This document shows, piece after piece, positions 12,880 through 22,293 of a DNA stretch of 49,015 nt. The DNA comes from Selaginella moellendorffii (lineage: Eukaryota > Streptophyta > Lycopodiopsida > Selaginellales > Selaginellaceae). The stretch spans positions 677,277-726,291 of the forward strand of contig NW_003314292.1 in NCBI RefSeq assembly GCF_000143415.4, read 5' to 3'. Position numbers and translations under genes: made by a program. Each line of letters starts with the position of its first letter. Within the stretch, counting starts at the first letter, position 1. A model generated the notes under the pieces. That model was not told the origin of the DNA. It saw nothing but the letters and a program-made list of their open reading frames with translations, and did no database searches.

Positions 12880-13390
12880 AAGTAAACACTGGATGAACCG
12901 GTGCCGAATGAACCCTTTAATGATACTCCCGAAAGAAAGATGGAAGGGTCACTAACTTATTCACGCAAGATCCCTCTATTACTCGTGCGACTCCTTATTT
13001 CTCGGATGCATCTTAGAGTCCAAACCTTCCACTACAGTAGCACCAACAGGACGTTGCTGATACTAAGGTCTCCACCTAAGAAACGGAGGTCGCCAATCCG
13101 GAAAACACTGACAACGCCGATAAGTATGACCATCTTCATCACATGCCCAGTAGCGAATATCACGACCAAGACCATGTCCTCGCCCTTGTCCTTGGACTTG
13201 AGCAACATCAGCATCAACTTCCATTAGAATTGGACCATCACCCATAGGAAGGGGAGCTGAAGGATGGGCAGCAAGAAGTGGAAGAGGCAATGTCTTATAA
13301 CGTTGTGCCAAGTGAAGAGCATTATCAAGGGTGGCAGAAACAAGTGCATGCACAAGTCCAACAAGATCTTGACAAAGTGTTGGTCACAAC
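12880..13390 (-). mobile_element. Ty3/gypsy gag tail with zinc-knuckle remnant
   Basis: The minus strand encodes a basic, proline-rich gag tail followed by RYWACDEDGHTYRRCQCF near 13,160-13,110. This is a retroviral-type CCHC knuckle in which the first cysteine has become tyrosine (YxxCxxxxGHxxxxC-like spacing). It sits immediately upstream of the protease in the expected order. Upstream the gag is cut at about 13,400 by Cassandra-like sequence, so the element has lost its 5' LTR and most of gag. Confidence 0.7.
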
Positions 13391-13402
13391 ATTCCTAACT
13401 TA

Positions 13403-13553
13403 TGTAAGCAACCAAAGGGAATGACTCGAGAGACGGTCCATGGGGTTCAAATATAGAGGGAAAGGGCCCATGAATAAGAGTGCACCCCTTTTTCCAATTG
13501 GTTAAGGGTCTTGGGATACTTGGAGTTAAGCGTCCTTGGGTTTGAATAGTACT
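13403..13553 (+). mobile_element. Cassandra-type LTR fragment (5S-like), truncated
   Basis: It starts TGTAAGCAACCAAAGGGAA and runs through GGTTAAGGGTCTTGGGATAC and GTTAAGCGTCCTTGGGTTTG to AATAGTACT. There it stops before the C-box part (GGGTGACCTC...) seen in the complete copies at 44.6 and 45.0 kb. It is clearly homologous to those LTRs, in the opposite orientation within the window. No PBS follows it. Confidence 0.8.
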
Positions 13554-13804
13554 CAAATGGCCCTTAGCCCTATTAAAAATAGTGATGAAAATCAAATTAA
13601 TGTAGAATATAACAAACAATCATATAAAAACACTTACCTTTATAAACATACCTATAATAAGGCTATGCAAAATAAAAACACTTGGATTGATATTATTTAA
13701 TTGACATTACAATTTTTTTAAAAATTAAAAATTACTCTATAAATTATATAGAATGTATAAAAAATTATAAATAACTAAAAAGAACAACTTGAAAGATGAT
13801 TTAT

Positions 13805-13957
13805 AAATTTAAATATAAAGGGAAAAGGGCCCATAAATAACACTATATCTTGTTTTTTAATTGATTAAGGGTTTTGGGATACTTGGGGTTAAGTGTCTTT
13901 GGGTTTGAGTAATACTAGGCTAAATGACTTCCCAAGAAGTCTAAACTCAAAAGCTTA
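13805..13957 (+). mobile_element. Second degenerate Cassandra-type LTR
   Basis: A more diverged copy of the same LTR: AAATATAAAGGGAAAAGGGC, then TTAAGTGTCTTTGGGTTTGA, AATACTAGGC.AAATGACTTC, CCAAGAAGTC and an end at AGCTTA. Unlike the copy at 13,403 it retains the 3' part matching 5S box C and the LTR end. The two could be the remains of one element whose interior was replaced, or two separate insertions. Confidence 0.7.
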
Positions 13958-14700
13958 GAACAACCTAATCATTAATTTTTTTTTGAAGTACACAACTCAT
14001 TGCTTTCTCTCAAAAATATAAGCTTTATATAATGAATACTCTAAACCATAGATTGCCATGCATAACTAATAACTTGCATCAATTTACTATCAACAACTAT
14101 TCCCCGTCAAAGGGGATAAATATCAGCAAATGCATTTTAAGCAATTATTTTAGAATGTGGTTTATTTTTATTCAAACAACTATATAACTATCAATGCTTA
14201 CATTAGAAACTTGAAACAGTTTCAAAAAAAATATTGTTCACCTTATATTTAGTCTATAATATATCATCTTTAATTTTTATCTAATATATATAACATGAAG
14301 TAAAATATAAACAAACAACTATTTTGCAAGGTAAATACTTCTTCTATAAATTACAATGTTAGTTTATCTTTACCAACTAATAAATCATAATGATATAACA
14401 TAAGTATGATTATGTGTTCCTTGAATATAAATGGTAGCAAATTCTATGCAATTAAAATTGTAACTTTGCCAAAGCAGATACATAGTAGAAAACATCTTAT
14501 CACTTAGATTTACTATGTCTTTCACCCTCCTAGCATTTAATTTTAATTTTAAATTATATTGATTTAATTTAAAAACATTTTTACAAGTATTTAATAATAA
14601 GTTAACAAGTTAATATCTAATATTTTATTAACTCTGTATTCATTTAAATATATGTTGTTTAATTTATTGATTAAGTTTTACTCTCTCTTTTTTTCAAATC
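13958..14700. other. AT-rich non-coding stretch
   Basis: Very AT-rich DNA with no open frame of note, no terminal repeats and no RNA gene that I can see. It forms the 3' flank of the PLAT gene and may hold its polyadenylation signal. Confidence 0.6.
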
Positions 14701-14703
14701 ACT

Positions 14704-15194
14704 TTAGCATATTTTTGCTGTAAATGAAAGACTACCACCTTCAAGCCATGCATTAACATAAAATTTTCTAGATGTGACATATTTATCAGGATCATCTGAT
14801 AAAGGTGGGATAATTTCAACCCATTCTGGATACCATCCAGGTTTACCACCAGAATTATCATGTGATAAAATCATTTCACAAATTACATCAAATTCTTCCA
14901 AACATGTTGTTTCTAAATCTGAAAATGTTGAAAGTGTACATCTTTCAAAATCATCTCTGTTTTTGTTATCAAGATTTTTAAATTCAAGAAATTTTCCAAA
15001 GAAAGTAAGAAATTGTAATTTTATATTTGCATCAGTTCCAGCATTGTCTACACATGCTGTTTTAATACTTATACCATATAAACACTGCATTAAAAAAATT
15101 AGAAAACTAGAAAAACATTAATTGCATTTTAAATTACCCCAATTATGCTTGGTATTAAAGAAATTAACAGGAATATAGTGATTAATGAGACCAT
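14704..15194 (-). CDS. Secreted PLAT-domain / embryo-specific protein 3 (ATS3)-like protein
   Basis: Two exons give a 145-residue protein. Exon 1 (15,194-15,138) is exactly a signal peptide (MVSLITIFLLISLIPSIIG). A 53-bp GT-AG intron (15,137-15,085) follows in phase 0, then exon 2 (15,084-14,704). The mature part has the ATS3/plant PLAT signature: C.Y.ISIKTAC near residue 20, FERCTLSTFSD, ICEMILSHDNSGGKPGW with YPEWVEI, and a C-terminal FYVNAWLEGG...C. The plant family is extracellular and linked to embryo and stress biology; its biochemical role is not settled. Conserved cysteines are present. The coding DNA is markedly AT-rich compared with the genes at 22-41 kb. No disruption is seen, so I call it intact. 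Confidence 0.8.
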
Positions 15195-15344
15195 CTTCTG
15201 ATTCTCAACTCTGAACTTGATCAGCTTTATAGTAAACCAGTAGCTCTAAATGAAACTCTAGATTGACATATGGCAGTAATTTAAGTATCTCTGTTGGCAG
15301 CATTGTTTCGCACCAAACGTGAGTGGACAGCAGACAATGATCTC

Positions 15345-15385
15345 GAATCCGCCAGAATTGGTGTGGAATCCGCCAGAATTGGTGT
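15345..15385. repeat. 20-bp direct tandem duplication
   Basis: The unit AATCCGCCAGAATTGGTGTG occurs twice in a row, just upstream of the truncated protease copy at 15,426. It may mark the junction at which the N-terminal half of that copy was lost. Confidence 0.85.
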
Positions 15386-15425
15386 GCCACTGCCAGCCTT
15401 GTGACATTCACCATCTAATCTTGCT

Positions 15426-15887
15426 ATGGTGACTTTTCCGGTGCAAGGCATTCTTGCAAATGGAACTGGAGGAAAGATCATTGATTCCATGTTTGCATTC
15501 AGCTATTTCACACCAGATTCCTACGCCCCTCTTGTGCAAGCCATACAAAACCTCAACTCCAACCTTACTAAAGTATCGAGCAACGAAACTGCAGCACTGC
15601 TCAGCAATGATATTTGTTACAATGTTTCTGTAAACGGTGACACACCACCACCACAAACTCGCACACAGATTGAATTTCGGACATGGTTTCTGCTAGATGA
15701 TGATGCTGAAAATGCTACTGTGTGCTTGGCTGTTGGAGAGCAGGAGATTGGATTTGGAACAGCAAGATGCAATGTCAGCATGAACCTTGACACTTCTTCT
15801 GGTTTTCCATACGTCTTCGTGTGGAAATCTTCTACAACTCAAGCGTTTTCTTTTCTTCCTCTCCTGACATATCTCCTGCTTGTTTAA
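15426..15887 (+). pseudogene. Aspartic protease copy 1: C-terminal lobe only
   Basis: Encodes the C-terminal lobe of a plant pepsin-like (A1, nepenthesin/TAXi-type) protein: TFPVQGILANGTGGKIIDSM, YNVSVNGDTPPP, FRTWFLLDDDAENATVCLAV, QEIGFGTARC. It ends in a hydrophobic tail (AFSFLPLLTYLLLV) that looks like a GPI-anchor signal. The second catalytic triad, normally D-S/T-G, is D-S-M. The whole N-terminal lobe is missing, and relative to copy 3 an internal segment before QEIGFG is deleted. From about 15,778 through the 3' flank to about 15,983 it is nearly identical to 20,632-20,840, indicating recent duplication or gene conversion. It is most likely non-functional. Confidence 0.8.
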
Positions 15888-15983
15888 GTAAGACACCTTC
15901 AAAACTTTATGTTGTCAAGTTTACTATACAAACCGCGTCAACATAGAAAATTCAGTCTGGATTGATTTGTAAACTCGAGATAT

Positions 15984-16062
15984 ATAGCTTCTTTGAATTC
16001 TCAATACATCAGGCCTGGTGGGATTTGCAAAGACAAACAAGTCATTCATCGGATAACTTGCT
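15984..16062 (+). pseudogene. Displaced protease exon fragment
   Basis: After the duplicated 3' flank, the sequence TTCTCAATACATCAGGCCTGG and the following bases to about 16,054 match 20,180-20,236 in copy 3 (the SFIGH region). A piece from the middle of the gene is thus joined downstream of its own 3' end. This is a rearrangement scar with no separate coding capacity. Confidence 0.75.
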
Positions 16063-16211
16063 GAACTCGCAGCAAGAGAAATCCATCCAAGCCACAAGAA
16101 AAGATGGAAATTAATTATGTCGTTGACGAGCGCGCCTGATTGCGATTGCCTCCGGCATTTGGAGTGCGGCTGCACGATGGGGGATGAGTTCTCGCCGCGT
16201 GCCATGAAAAA

Positions 16212-16282
16212 TTCGTGGCTGGAAGCTAGAACCTGCCAGGACTTGAACCTCGGACGTCCCCATCATCCAACGGATGATGCGA
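16212..16282 (-). repeat. tRNA-related (SINE-like) fragment
   Basis: On the minus strand there is a near-consensus Pol III B box, GAGGTTCAAGTCCTGG (about 16,231-16,246). It is preceded by an 8-bp hairpin CATCATCCGTTGGATGATG. I could not fold a complete tRNA, so this looks like a tRNA-derived remnant inserted just upstream of the PPR frame. Confidence 0.35.
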
Positions 16283-16998
16283 TGCGCGTCGTGGCTTGGA
16301 ACTCCATGGTTTGCGGATATGCCGCGAATGGGCATTTGGACGAGGCACTAGATTCTTTCCAAAAGATGGCTCACCGTGACGAGATCTCTTGGACAACAAT
16401 GATCCATATGCTTGCCTCTAGAAACCATCTTGAAAATGCAAAGTTTATTTTCGATTGAATGCCTTACAATAGCAAGACAGCAAGCACTCCTCTCGGCCTA
16501 TCTCTGGAACGCACTTCCAAGAAGTGATGAGCCCCTACAGCGATCGAAGAGCGTGATGGGATCGCCTGAATGGCAATGGTGGCAGGTTTCACTCGCAAGG
16601 GACTCCTCATGGAAGCTCGAGTTTGGTTCGAGAAAATGCCAGAGTGAGACTTGGTCTCATGGACTGCAGTGGTGGCCATGTATGCTTCCACCGGGCATGT
16701 AACCGAGGCCTTGGAAACCTTCCATAGGACCATCCAGGAGAGCATAATGCCCAATCACATTGTCTTTACGAGTGTGCTTGCGGCGTGCTGCCACTCGGGT
16801 GGTGAAGATCTCTTAGGACTACTTCCAGATTATGGAGTTGAGCTCATGGGAGAACACTACTGTGGGTTTGTTGATGCATTTGCAAGGGCCAAAGAGCTGG
16901 ACAAAGCTGAGGAGCTCATCCACAGCATGCCCTTCAAACCTGAGAGTGTTGCTTGGGTCTCACTACTGGCTGCTTGCCTCGAGATCCACAAGGCCTGA
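16270..16998 (+). pseudogene. Pentatricopeptide repeat (PPR, PLS-class) pseudogene
   Basis: Successive PPR motifs are readable but split between frames: RVVAWNSMVCGYAANGHLDE, EISWTTMIHMLASRNHLENA and KFIFD (to 16,456, then a stop); MVAGFTRKGLLMEARVWFEK; DLVSWTAVVAMYASTGHVTE; PNHIVFTSVLAACCHSGG; HYCGFVDAFARAKELDKAEE; ESVAWVSLLAACLEIHKA. The PLS spacing and the VSW/VAW motifs are typical of land-plant organelle RNA-processing PPR proteins. At least two stops or frameshifts (around 16,457-16,650) break it and no start region or C-terminal E/DYW domain is present. It runs directly into protease copy 2 at about 16,998. Confidence 0.8.
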
Positions 16999-18506
16999 GC
17001 TGTGTAGCAATTGTGCTCTTGTTGGTAACTTTTGCAGGATGCATACAAGGAGGACTCCCACCCAACAGGGCGCCAATTGTCAACACTAACCTGTTTTTCC
17101 CCTCTTCTCGAAGAAGCAGCCAAGCCTTGGAAGCCAGCTTCTTTCTCGATGGTGCACTCAACTTCACCATGAATCTCAGCCTGGGAATTTCGCCTCAGCC
17201 GCTCAAATTTACTCTCACGGTGGACTACGGGTATTCTTGGGTGGCATGCTCCTCGTCCTGTGCAATCAATTGCACCACCACATCTCTCTTCCATCCAGGT
17301 TTGTCAACTTCTCACACCAAGATTCCGTTCGGTTGCTCGGCATTCAGTGCCGTTTCCACGAGCTGTGGACCATCCTCCTCTTGCTCGTACAACACATCGT
17401 ACGGCATAAACTTCTCCTCGGCTGATGACTTGGTCAGCGACATTGCAACAATGGATTCCGTACGAAACCAAAAGGTGGCGGCCAACTTGTCCTTCGGTTG
17501 TGGCCGCGACAGTGGGGGGCTGCTCGAACTCCTCAACACGTCTGGTTTTGTGGGTTTTGACAATAGTAACATGTCATTCATAGGGCAATTGAGCGCATTG
17601 GGATACAGGAGCAAGTTTATTTACTGTTTGCCCTCGAATACTTTCCGTGGGAAGCTTGTAATTGGTAACTACAAGCTCAGGAACACCTCCATTTCTTCGT
17701 CCATGGCCCCATGTTCACAAACCCACAAGCAGCCGAGCTACCATTTCTATTGACAATAACAAGTTTCAAGTCAAATTCGGGGACTTCTTTCCAGTGGAGG
17801 GGTGATCACTTGATTGTAGGGCCCTTTCATTATCCTATTATCCTGACCTAGTGCCTAACAATCCTCCCCCTCGTCAGGGAATAATCGTCCACGATCATAC
17901 TTAGGCCATCCTCCGGTCACCATGGTCCTTCTCTAAGGGTCTACCAAACTTTGGTTCTCCCTCTAGATCCACCATGTTGAATATTCCTTCAAAATATTCC
18001 TGCCCCACTCGTCAGTCACGAAAATCGAATTGGGCTCCAATACTATTGTTAGGATCTTATCCCTTACACCCTAAACCAACTGATTAAAAGGGTGATCACT
18101 TGATTGTAAGGCCCTTTCCTTATCCTATTATCCTAACCTGGTGCCTAACAAACAGCCCCTCTTATCACTTCTTGGGCAATGCCGGTGTTCGAATCGAAAT
18201 GCCAACATGGTTTTCTTTGATGATTCAGACAACATGAACAATACCATTTGCATGGCAATCGGGATGTCTGAGAGCGTTGGACTGTACCTGAATGTCATAG
18301 GTACATCCCAGCAGCTAGACTTGACGGTGGAATATGACTTGGAGCAAATGAGGTTTGATTTGGAGCCCAAGGTTGCAACACCACCATGGTTACTACTTCC
18401 TTGGCAGAGTTTTGCAAGAAACCAGTCTGGCTTGTGGTACTGCTCACAATCTAAAAAGTGGTTTCTCAGTGAACAAATCGAATATGCCAATATGATAGAC
18501 CTGTGA
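16990..18506 (+). pseudogene. Aspartic protease copy 2, interrupted by a TRIM relic
   Basis: A long frame (to 17,753) encodes a hydrophobic leader (VAIVLLLVTFAGCIQG), LDGALNFTMNLSLGISPQPL, the first catalytic region TVDYGYSWVACSSSC (D-Y-G instead of D-S/T-G), FGCGRDSGGLLELLNTSGFV and FRGKLVIGNYKL. It then loses frame by deletion. The C-terminal lobe resumes at about 18,156: FDDSDNMNNTICMAIGMSES and DLTVEYDLEQMRFDLEPK. Between them sits 17,801-18,150, a TRIM-like insertion, with loss of the second catalytic segment. The leader has no in-frame ATG that is clearly native, because the 5' end abuts PPR sequence. It is a pseudogene. Confidence 0.85.
17801..18150 (-). mobile_element. TRIM-like mini LTR element (second family), 3' LTR truncated
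   Basis: Right LTR 18,047-18,150 (104 bp) starts TGTTAGG and ends CCTAACA. The left copy retains the last 60 bp (17,801-17,860; TGATCACTTGATTGTAGGGC... to CCTAACA) with a few substitutions. Inside the right LTR edge, 18,034-18,045 (GCTCCAATACTA) matches the complement of an initiator-Met PBS at 9 of 12 positions, setting minus orientation. The 186-bp interior has no coding capacity. It disrupts protease copy 2. No target duplication is visible because the left end is deleted. Confidence 0.7.
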
Positions 18507-18844
18507 TTCATAAAAGCCTGGCACATTCTAAAAAGCACGGGCATCCACACCGCCCTTTACATCTCGATGAGCTTGTCCGCACGATTCCCTTGGCTCTAGC
18601 TAGACGCAAAGTGTCAAGTCCGCAATTTCGCTCGATTTGGATGCGCAAAGGGAGAAACCGGCCGCATGCGCGATCAAAATTTCCCTAGACCCGATCGAAT
18701 CGACCTAGAATTCGTTTATGCGTTTAGTGGAAGACGGTAGCGGCAGCGGCGACGACCAAAAGATTATTCGAAGAACCCTAAAGCAATCGTGGCCGTTGGA
18801 TGTACTTGTTATCAAACCAAAAGGAAAACCATGGTATGTTTGTT

Positions 18845-19378
18845 TCACATTAGCATGAAGAACAAGATAGCAATAACTAAAAGAGTCACTACGATCAACA
18901 GTCCCGAGCTCTGATCGACCACTCTTTCTTCTTTCAAGGGCGTTTTTTCGACCACTTCCTCACGTTCCAATTCGATTTTCCTGGCATCAGATTCATCCTT
19001 GTTCTCCAGGGCAGCACTTGATGATTTCTTAGAGCGCTTCTTCTGTCTCTTCAAATTGGCATGATCAAGCTCGCCGTTCTCCGATGGTGGCGCTGCTGAC
19101 TTTGGCTTGTCCTTTTTGATGATCACTCCATGAGCCACTGACGCTTGTTTCTTGCTATCCATATCGGTGTTTGTTCTAAGCACCGACCATGGATTCGAGA
19201 CTAGCACGAAATAGTCAGTCTTCTTCTTGCCAACAATCTCATTGTCCCTGTTAACCAGAGATGAGGACAAGGCCTTTTCACTAGATACTGTAACCTTTGG
19301 CTCAATCCAGCCATTCTTTTTGTTTCTCTGTGACTTGGCTACCTTTGGTGCAGTGGCTGTCTTCTTTGCCCTCGCCAT
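18845..19378 (-). CDS. Tail-anchored basic/acidic protein of unknown function
   Basis: A single-exon frame of 177 residues from ATG at 19,378. The N-terminus is lysine-rich (MARAKKTATAPKVAKSQ) and the middle is charged and low-complexity, with a basic patch (KRQKKRSKKSS) followed by an acidic one. The last about 20 residues are a hydrophobic helix (GLLIVVTLLVIAILFFMLM) ending at the C-terminus. This predicts a tail-anchored membrane protein with its bulk in the cytosol. I do not recognise a family. The absence of stops, the start context and the sharp TM tail argue that it is real. Neighbours are pseudogenes and give no functional hint. Confidence 0.6.
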   Translation of the reverse strand: MARAKKTATAPKVAKSQRNKKNGWIEPKVTVSSEKALSSSLVNRDNEIVGKKKTDYFVLVSNPWSVLRTNTDMDSKKQASVAHGVIIKKDKPKSAAPPSENGELDHANLKRQKKRSKKSSSAALENKDESDARKIELEREEVVEKTPLKEERVVDQSSGLLIVVTLLVIAILFFMLM

Positions 19379-19569
19379 AGCTATCTAGGTTTTGTCATGC
19401 TATGCCCGTTTTATATTCGTAAAAGGTAAACAGAAATAATTTAAAGTGTCCATATCAATCCGTTAAACCGAGGTCTTCTCTTTTACAAAAAGGATGATGT
19501 TTATGAAAACTCGTTTATTATGTCATTAAATATATATCACAGAGTTTCTCAATCTAGTCTTTCCCAATC

Positions 19570-20739
19570 TTGCCTCAATCCAATCCTCCATGGAGAGGCG
19601 TTGGTCTGTTAAGGTTTGCCAATGTTATTGCAAGCTCGGTCTTGGAAGTTGCGATAGAAAAGGGAATCGAGATGGGAGTTGCCGCCTGGAAGCGAAGACG
19701 AACTCCAGCCAACTCCACCGAATTCTTGAGAGAAGACGAAGGCCTAGAGATGAGTTTCTATGTAGGTAACGGCCTCAACTTCGCCATGAATCTCAATTTG
19801 GGAACTCCTCCCGTGCAGCACAACTTCACCATGGCACTTAACTCGGAATTCTTCTGGGCTGCGTGCTCTCCTTGCATCGATTGCAATGTTTCCACAAACG
19901 AACCCCTCTTTTCATGGGCATCATCCACATCTTACACTAGAATTCCTTGCACCTCTCCTTTCTGCTCGACATCCCCTGATTTCTCGACAAACGCTTGCGG
20001 ATCTTCAGCCGTGGGTTTCACGACTTGCTTATATAATGTTTCTTACAGCCCCAAATACTCGTCAGCTGGTGAGATGGCTAGTGATGTTGTAACCATGAAA
20101 ACTCCACGTAAAATTACAGTGCAATAAAAGCCTCAGAATGTCACTTGGATGTGGTCGAGAAAGCACGAGATTGCTGGGGATTCGCAATACATCAGACCTG
20201 GTGGGATGTGCAAAGACAAACAAGTCATTCATCGGACACTATACAAGCAAGTTTATCTACTGTGTTTCATCTGATACGTTGAGCGGCAAAATCGTGCTCG
20301 GCAACTATAAGATATCATCAAACTCCTCTCTTTCTTACACTCCAATGATAAATCAAATTCCATTGCGTTGTATTACATCAGCTTGAGATCCGTAAGTATC
20401 AGCGACACTTGACTTTTCCGGTGCAAGGCATTCTCGCAGGGCACACCGGTTGAATTTCGGACATGGTTTCTGCTAGACGATGTTGCTGAAAATGCTACTG
20501 TGTGCTTGGCTGTTGGAGACTCACAGAAGGTGGGGTTCTCACTGAATGTTATAGGAACCTACCAGCAGCTGGATGTGACAGTGGAGTTTGATCTGGAAAA
20601 GCAGGAGATTGGATTTGGAACTGCAGGATGTATGAACCTTGACACTTCTTCTGGTTTTACATACGTCTTCGTGTGGAAATCTTCTACAACTCAAGCGTTT
20701 TCTTTTCTTCCTCTCCTGACGTATCTCCTGCTTGTTTAA
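19570..20739 (+). pseudogene. Aspartic protease copy 3, frameshifted
   Basis: The N-terminal lobe reads in one frame to a stop at 20,127: GNGLNFAMNLNLGTPPVQHN, then MALNSEFFWAACSPC, where the first catalytic Asp-Ser/Thr-Gly is replaced by N-S-E. A shift near 20,140 continues as SLGCGRESTRLLGIRNTSDL. Another near 20,350 restores YYISLRSVSISD. An internal deletion then joins FPVQGILA directly to FRTWFLLDDVAENATVCLAV. It ends VGFSLNVIGTYQQLDVTVEF, KQEIGFGTAGC and the same hydrophobic tail as copy 1. Loss of the catalytic Asp plus several breaks make it a clear pseudogene. Its 3' end is nearly identical to copy 1. Confidence 0.85.
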
Positions 20740-20883
20740 GTAAGACACCTTCAAAACTTTATGTTGTCAAGTTTACTATACAAACCGCGTCAACATAGAA
20801 AATTCAGTCTGGATTGATTTGTAAACTCGAGATATATAGCTCCTTTGCCTTTGCAATTTGCTTATTTCCAAATGAGGATCTCG

Positions 20884-22293
20884 TGTAGCAATTGTACTCT
20901 TGTTGGTAACTTTTGCAGGATGCATTCAAGGACAGCGTGCAAGGATTCCATATCGTAACCGTGGTGTTGGTTTCTTCCCGCCCAATAGGACTCCAATTGT
21001 CAACACTAACCTGTTTTTGCCCTCTTCTCGAAAAAGCAGCCAAGCCTTGGAAGCCAGCTTCTTTCTCGATGGTGCACTCAACTTCGCCATGGATCTCAGC
21101 CTGGGAACTCCGCCCCAGCCGCTCAACTTCACTCTCGCGGTGGACTCCGGGTTTCTTGGGTGGCATGCTCCTCGTCCTGTGCAATCAATTGCACCACCGC
21201 ATCTCTCTTTCAGCCAGGTTTGTCAACTTCTCACACCAAGCTTCCATGCGGTTCTCCATCGTGCTCGGCATTCAGTGCTGTTTCTACGAGCTGTGGACCA
21301 TCCTCCTTTTGCTCGTACAACACATCGTACGCCACTAACTTCTCCTCGGCTGGTGACTTGGTCAGCGACATTGCAACAATGGATTCCGTACGAAACCAAA
21401 AAGTGGCGGCCAACTTGTCCTTGGGTTGTGGCCGCGACAGTGGGGGGCTGCTCGAACTCCTCGATACGTCTGGTTTCGTGGGTTTTGACAAGGGTAACGT
21501 GTCATTCATGGGGCAATTGAGCGCGTTGGGGTACAGGAGCAAGTTTATCTACTGTTTGCCCTCGGATACTTTCCGTGGAAAGCTTGTAATCGGGAACTAC
21601 AAGCTCAGGAACGCCTCCATTTCTTCATCCATGGCCTACACCCCCATGATCACAAACCCACAAGCGGCCGAGCTATACTTCATCAACTTATCGACCATTT
21701 CTATCGACAATAACAAGTTTCAAGTTCCAATTCGGGGATTTCTTTCCAATGGAACCGGTGGAACAGTCATTGACACCACCACCTTTTTGAGCTACTTGGC
21801 GTCGGATTTCTACACTCAGCTGGTACAAGCAATAAAAAACTACACCACCAATCTGGTGGAAGTGTCAAACAGCACCGCAGACGGTCTTGGCGTGGAGCTT
21901 TGCTACAACATCTCGGCAAACAGCGACTTTCCTCCACCGGCAACCCTCACTTACCACTTTTTGGGCGGTGCTGGAGTCGAAGTGCCAACATGGTTTTTGC
22001 TTGATGATTCAGGCAACGTGAACAATACCATTTGCATGGCAATCGGGAAGTCTGAGAGTGTTGGACTGAACCTGAATGTCATAGGGACGTACCAGCAGCT
22101 CGACTTGACGGTGGAATATGACTTGGAGCAAATGAGGTATGGATTTGGAGCTCAAGGTTGTAACACCACCATGGTGGTGGATGTCAATACTTCCTCAGCA
22201 GTGTTTTCCAGGAAACCACTCTGGCTGATGTTAGTTGCTCACAGTCTAAAAAGTGGTTTCCCAAGCAAACAAGTGCAAGCATCTAATATTTAA
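20884..22293 (+). pseudogene. Aspartic protease copy 4: nearly complete, one frameshift at the active site
   Basis: The best-preserved copy. Leader VAIVLLLVTFAGCIQG; DLSLGTPPQPLNFTLAVDSG with an intact first catalytic DSG; then, in the next frame from about 21,155, MACSSSCAINCTTASLFQPG through GCGRDSGGLLELLDTSGFVG, NGTGGTVIDTTTFLSYL (second triad D-T-T), LDLTVEYDLEQMRYGFGAQG and C, to a stop at 22,293. Compared with copy 2, one base is missing at 21,151-21,154. There is no in-frame ATG before the leader (an in-frame TGA lies upstream). Either the locus is a very young pseudogene or the base is a sequence error. The protein would be a secreted, heavily N-glycosylated A1-family member with an altered second triad. 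Confidence 0.75.
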
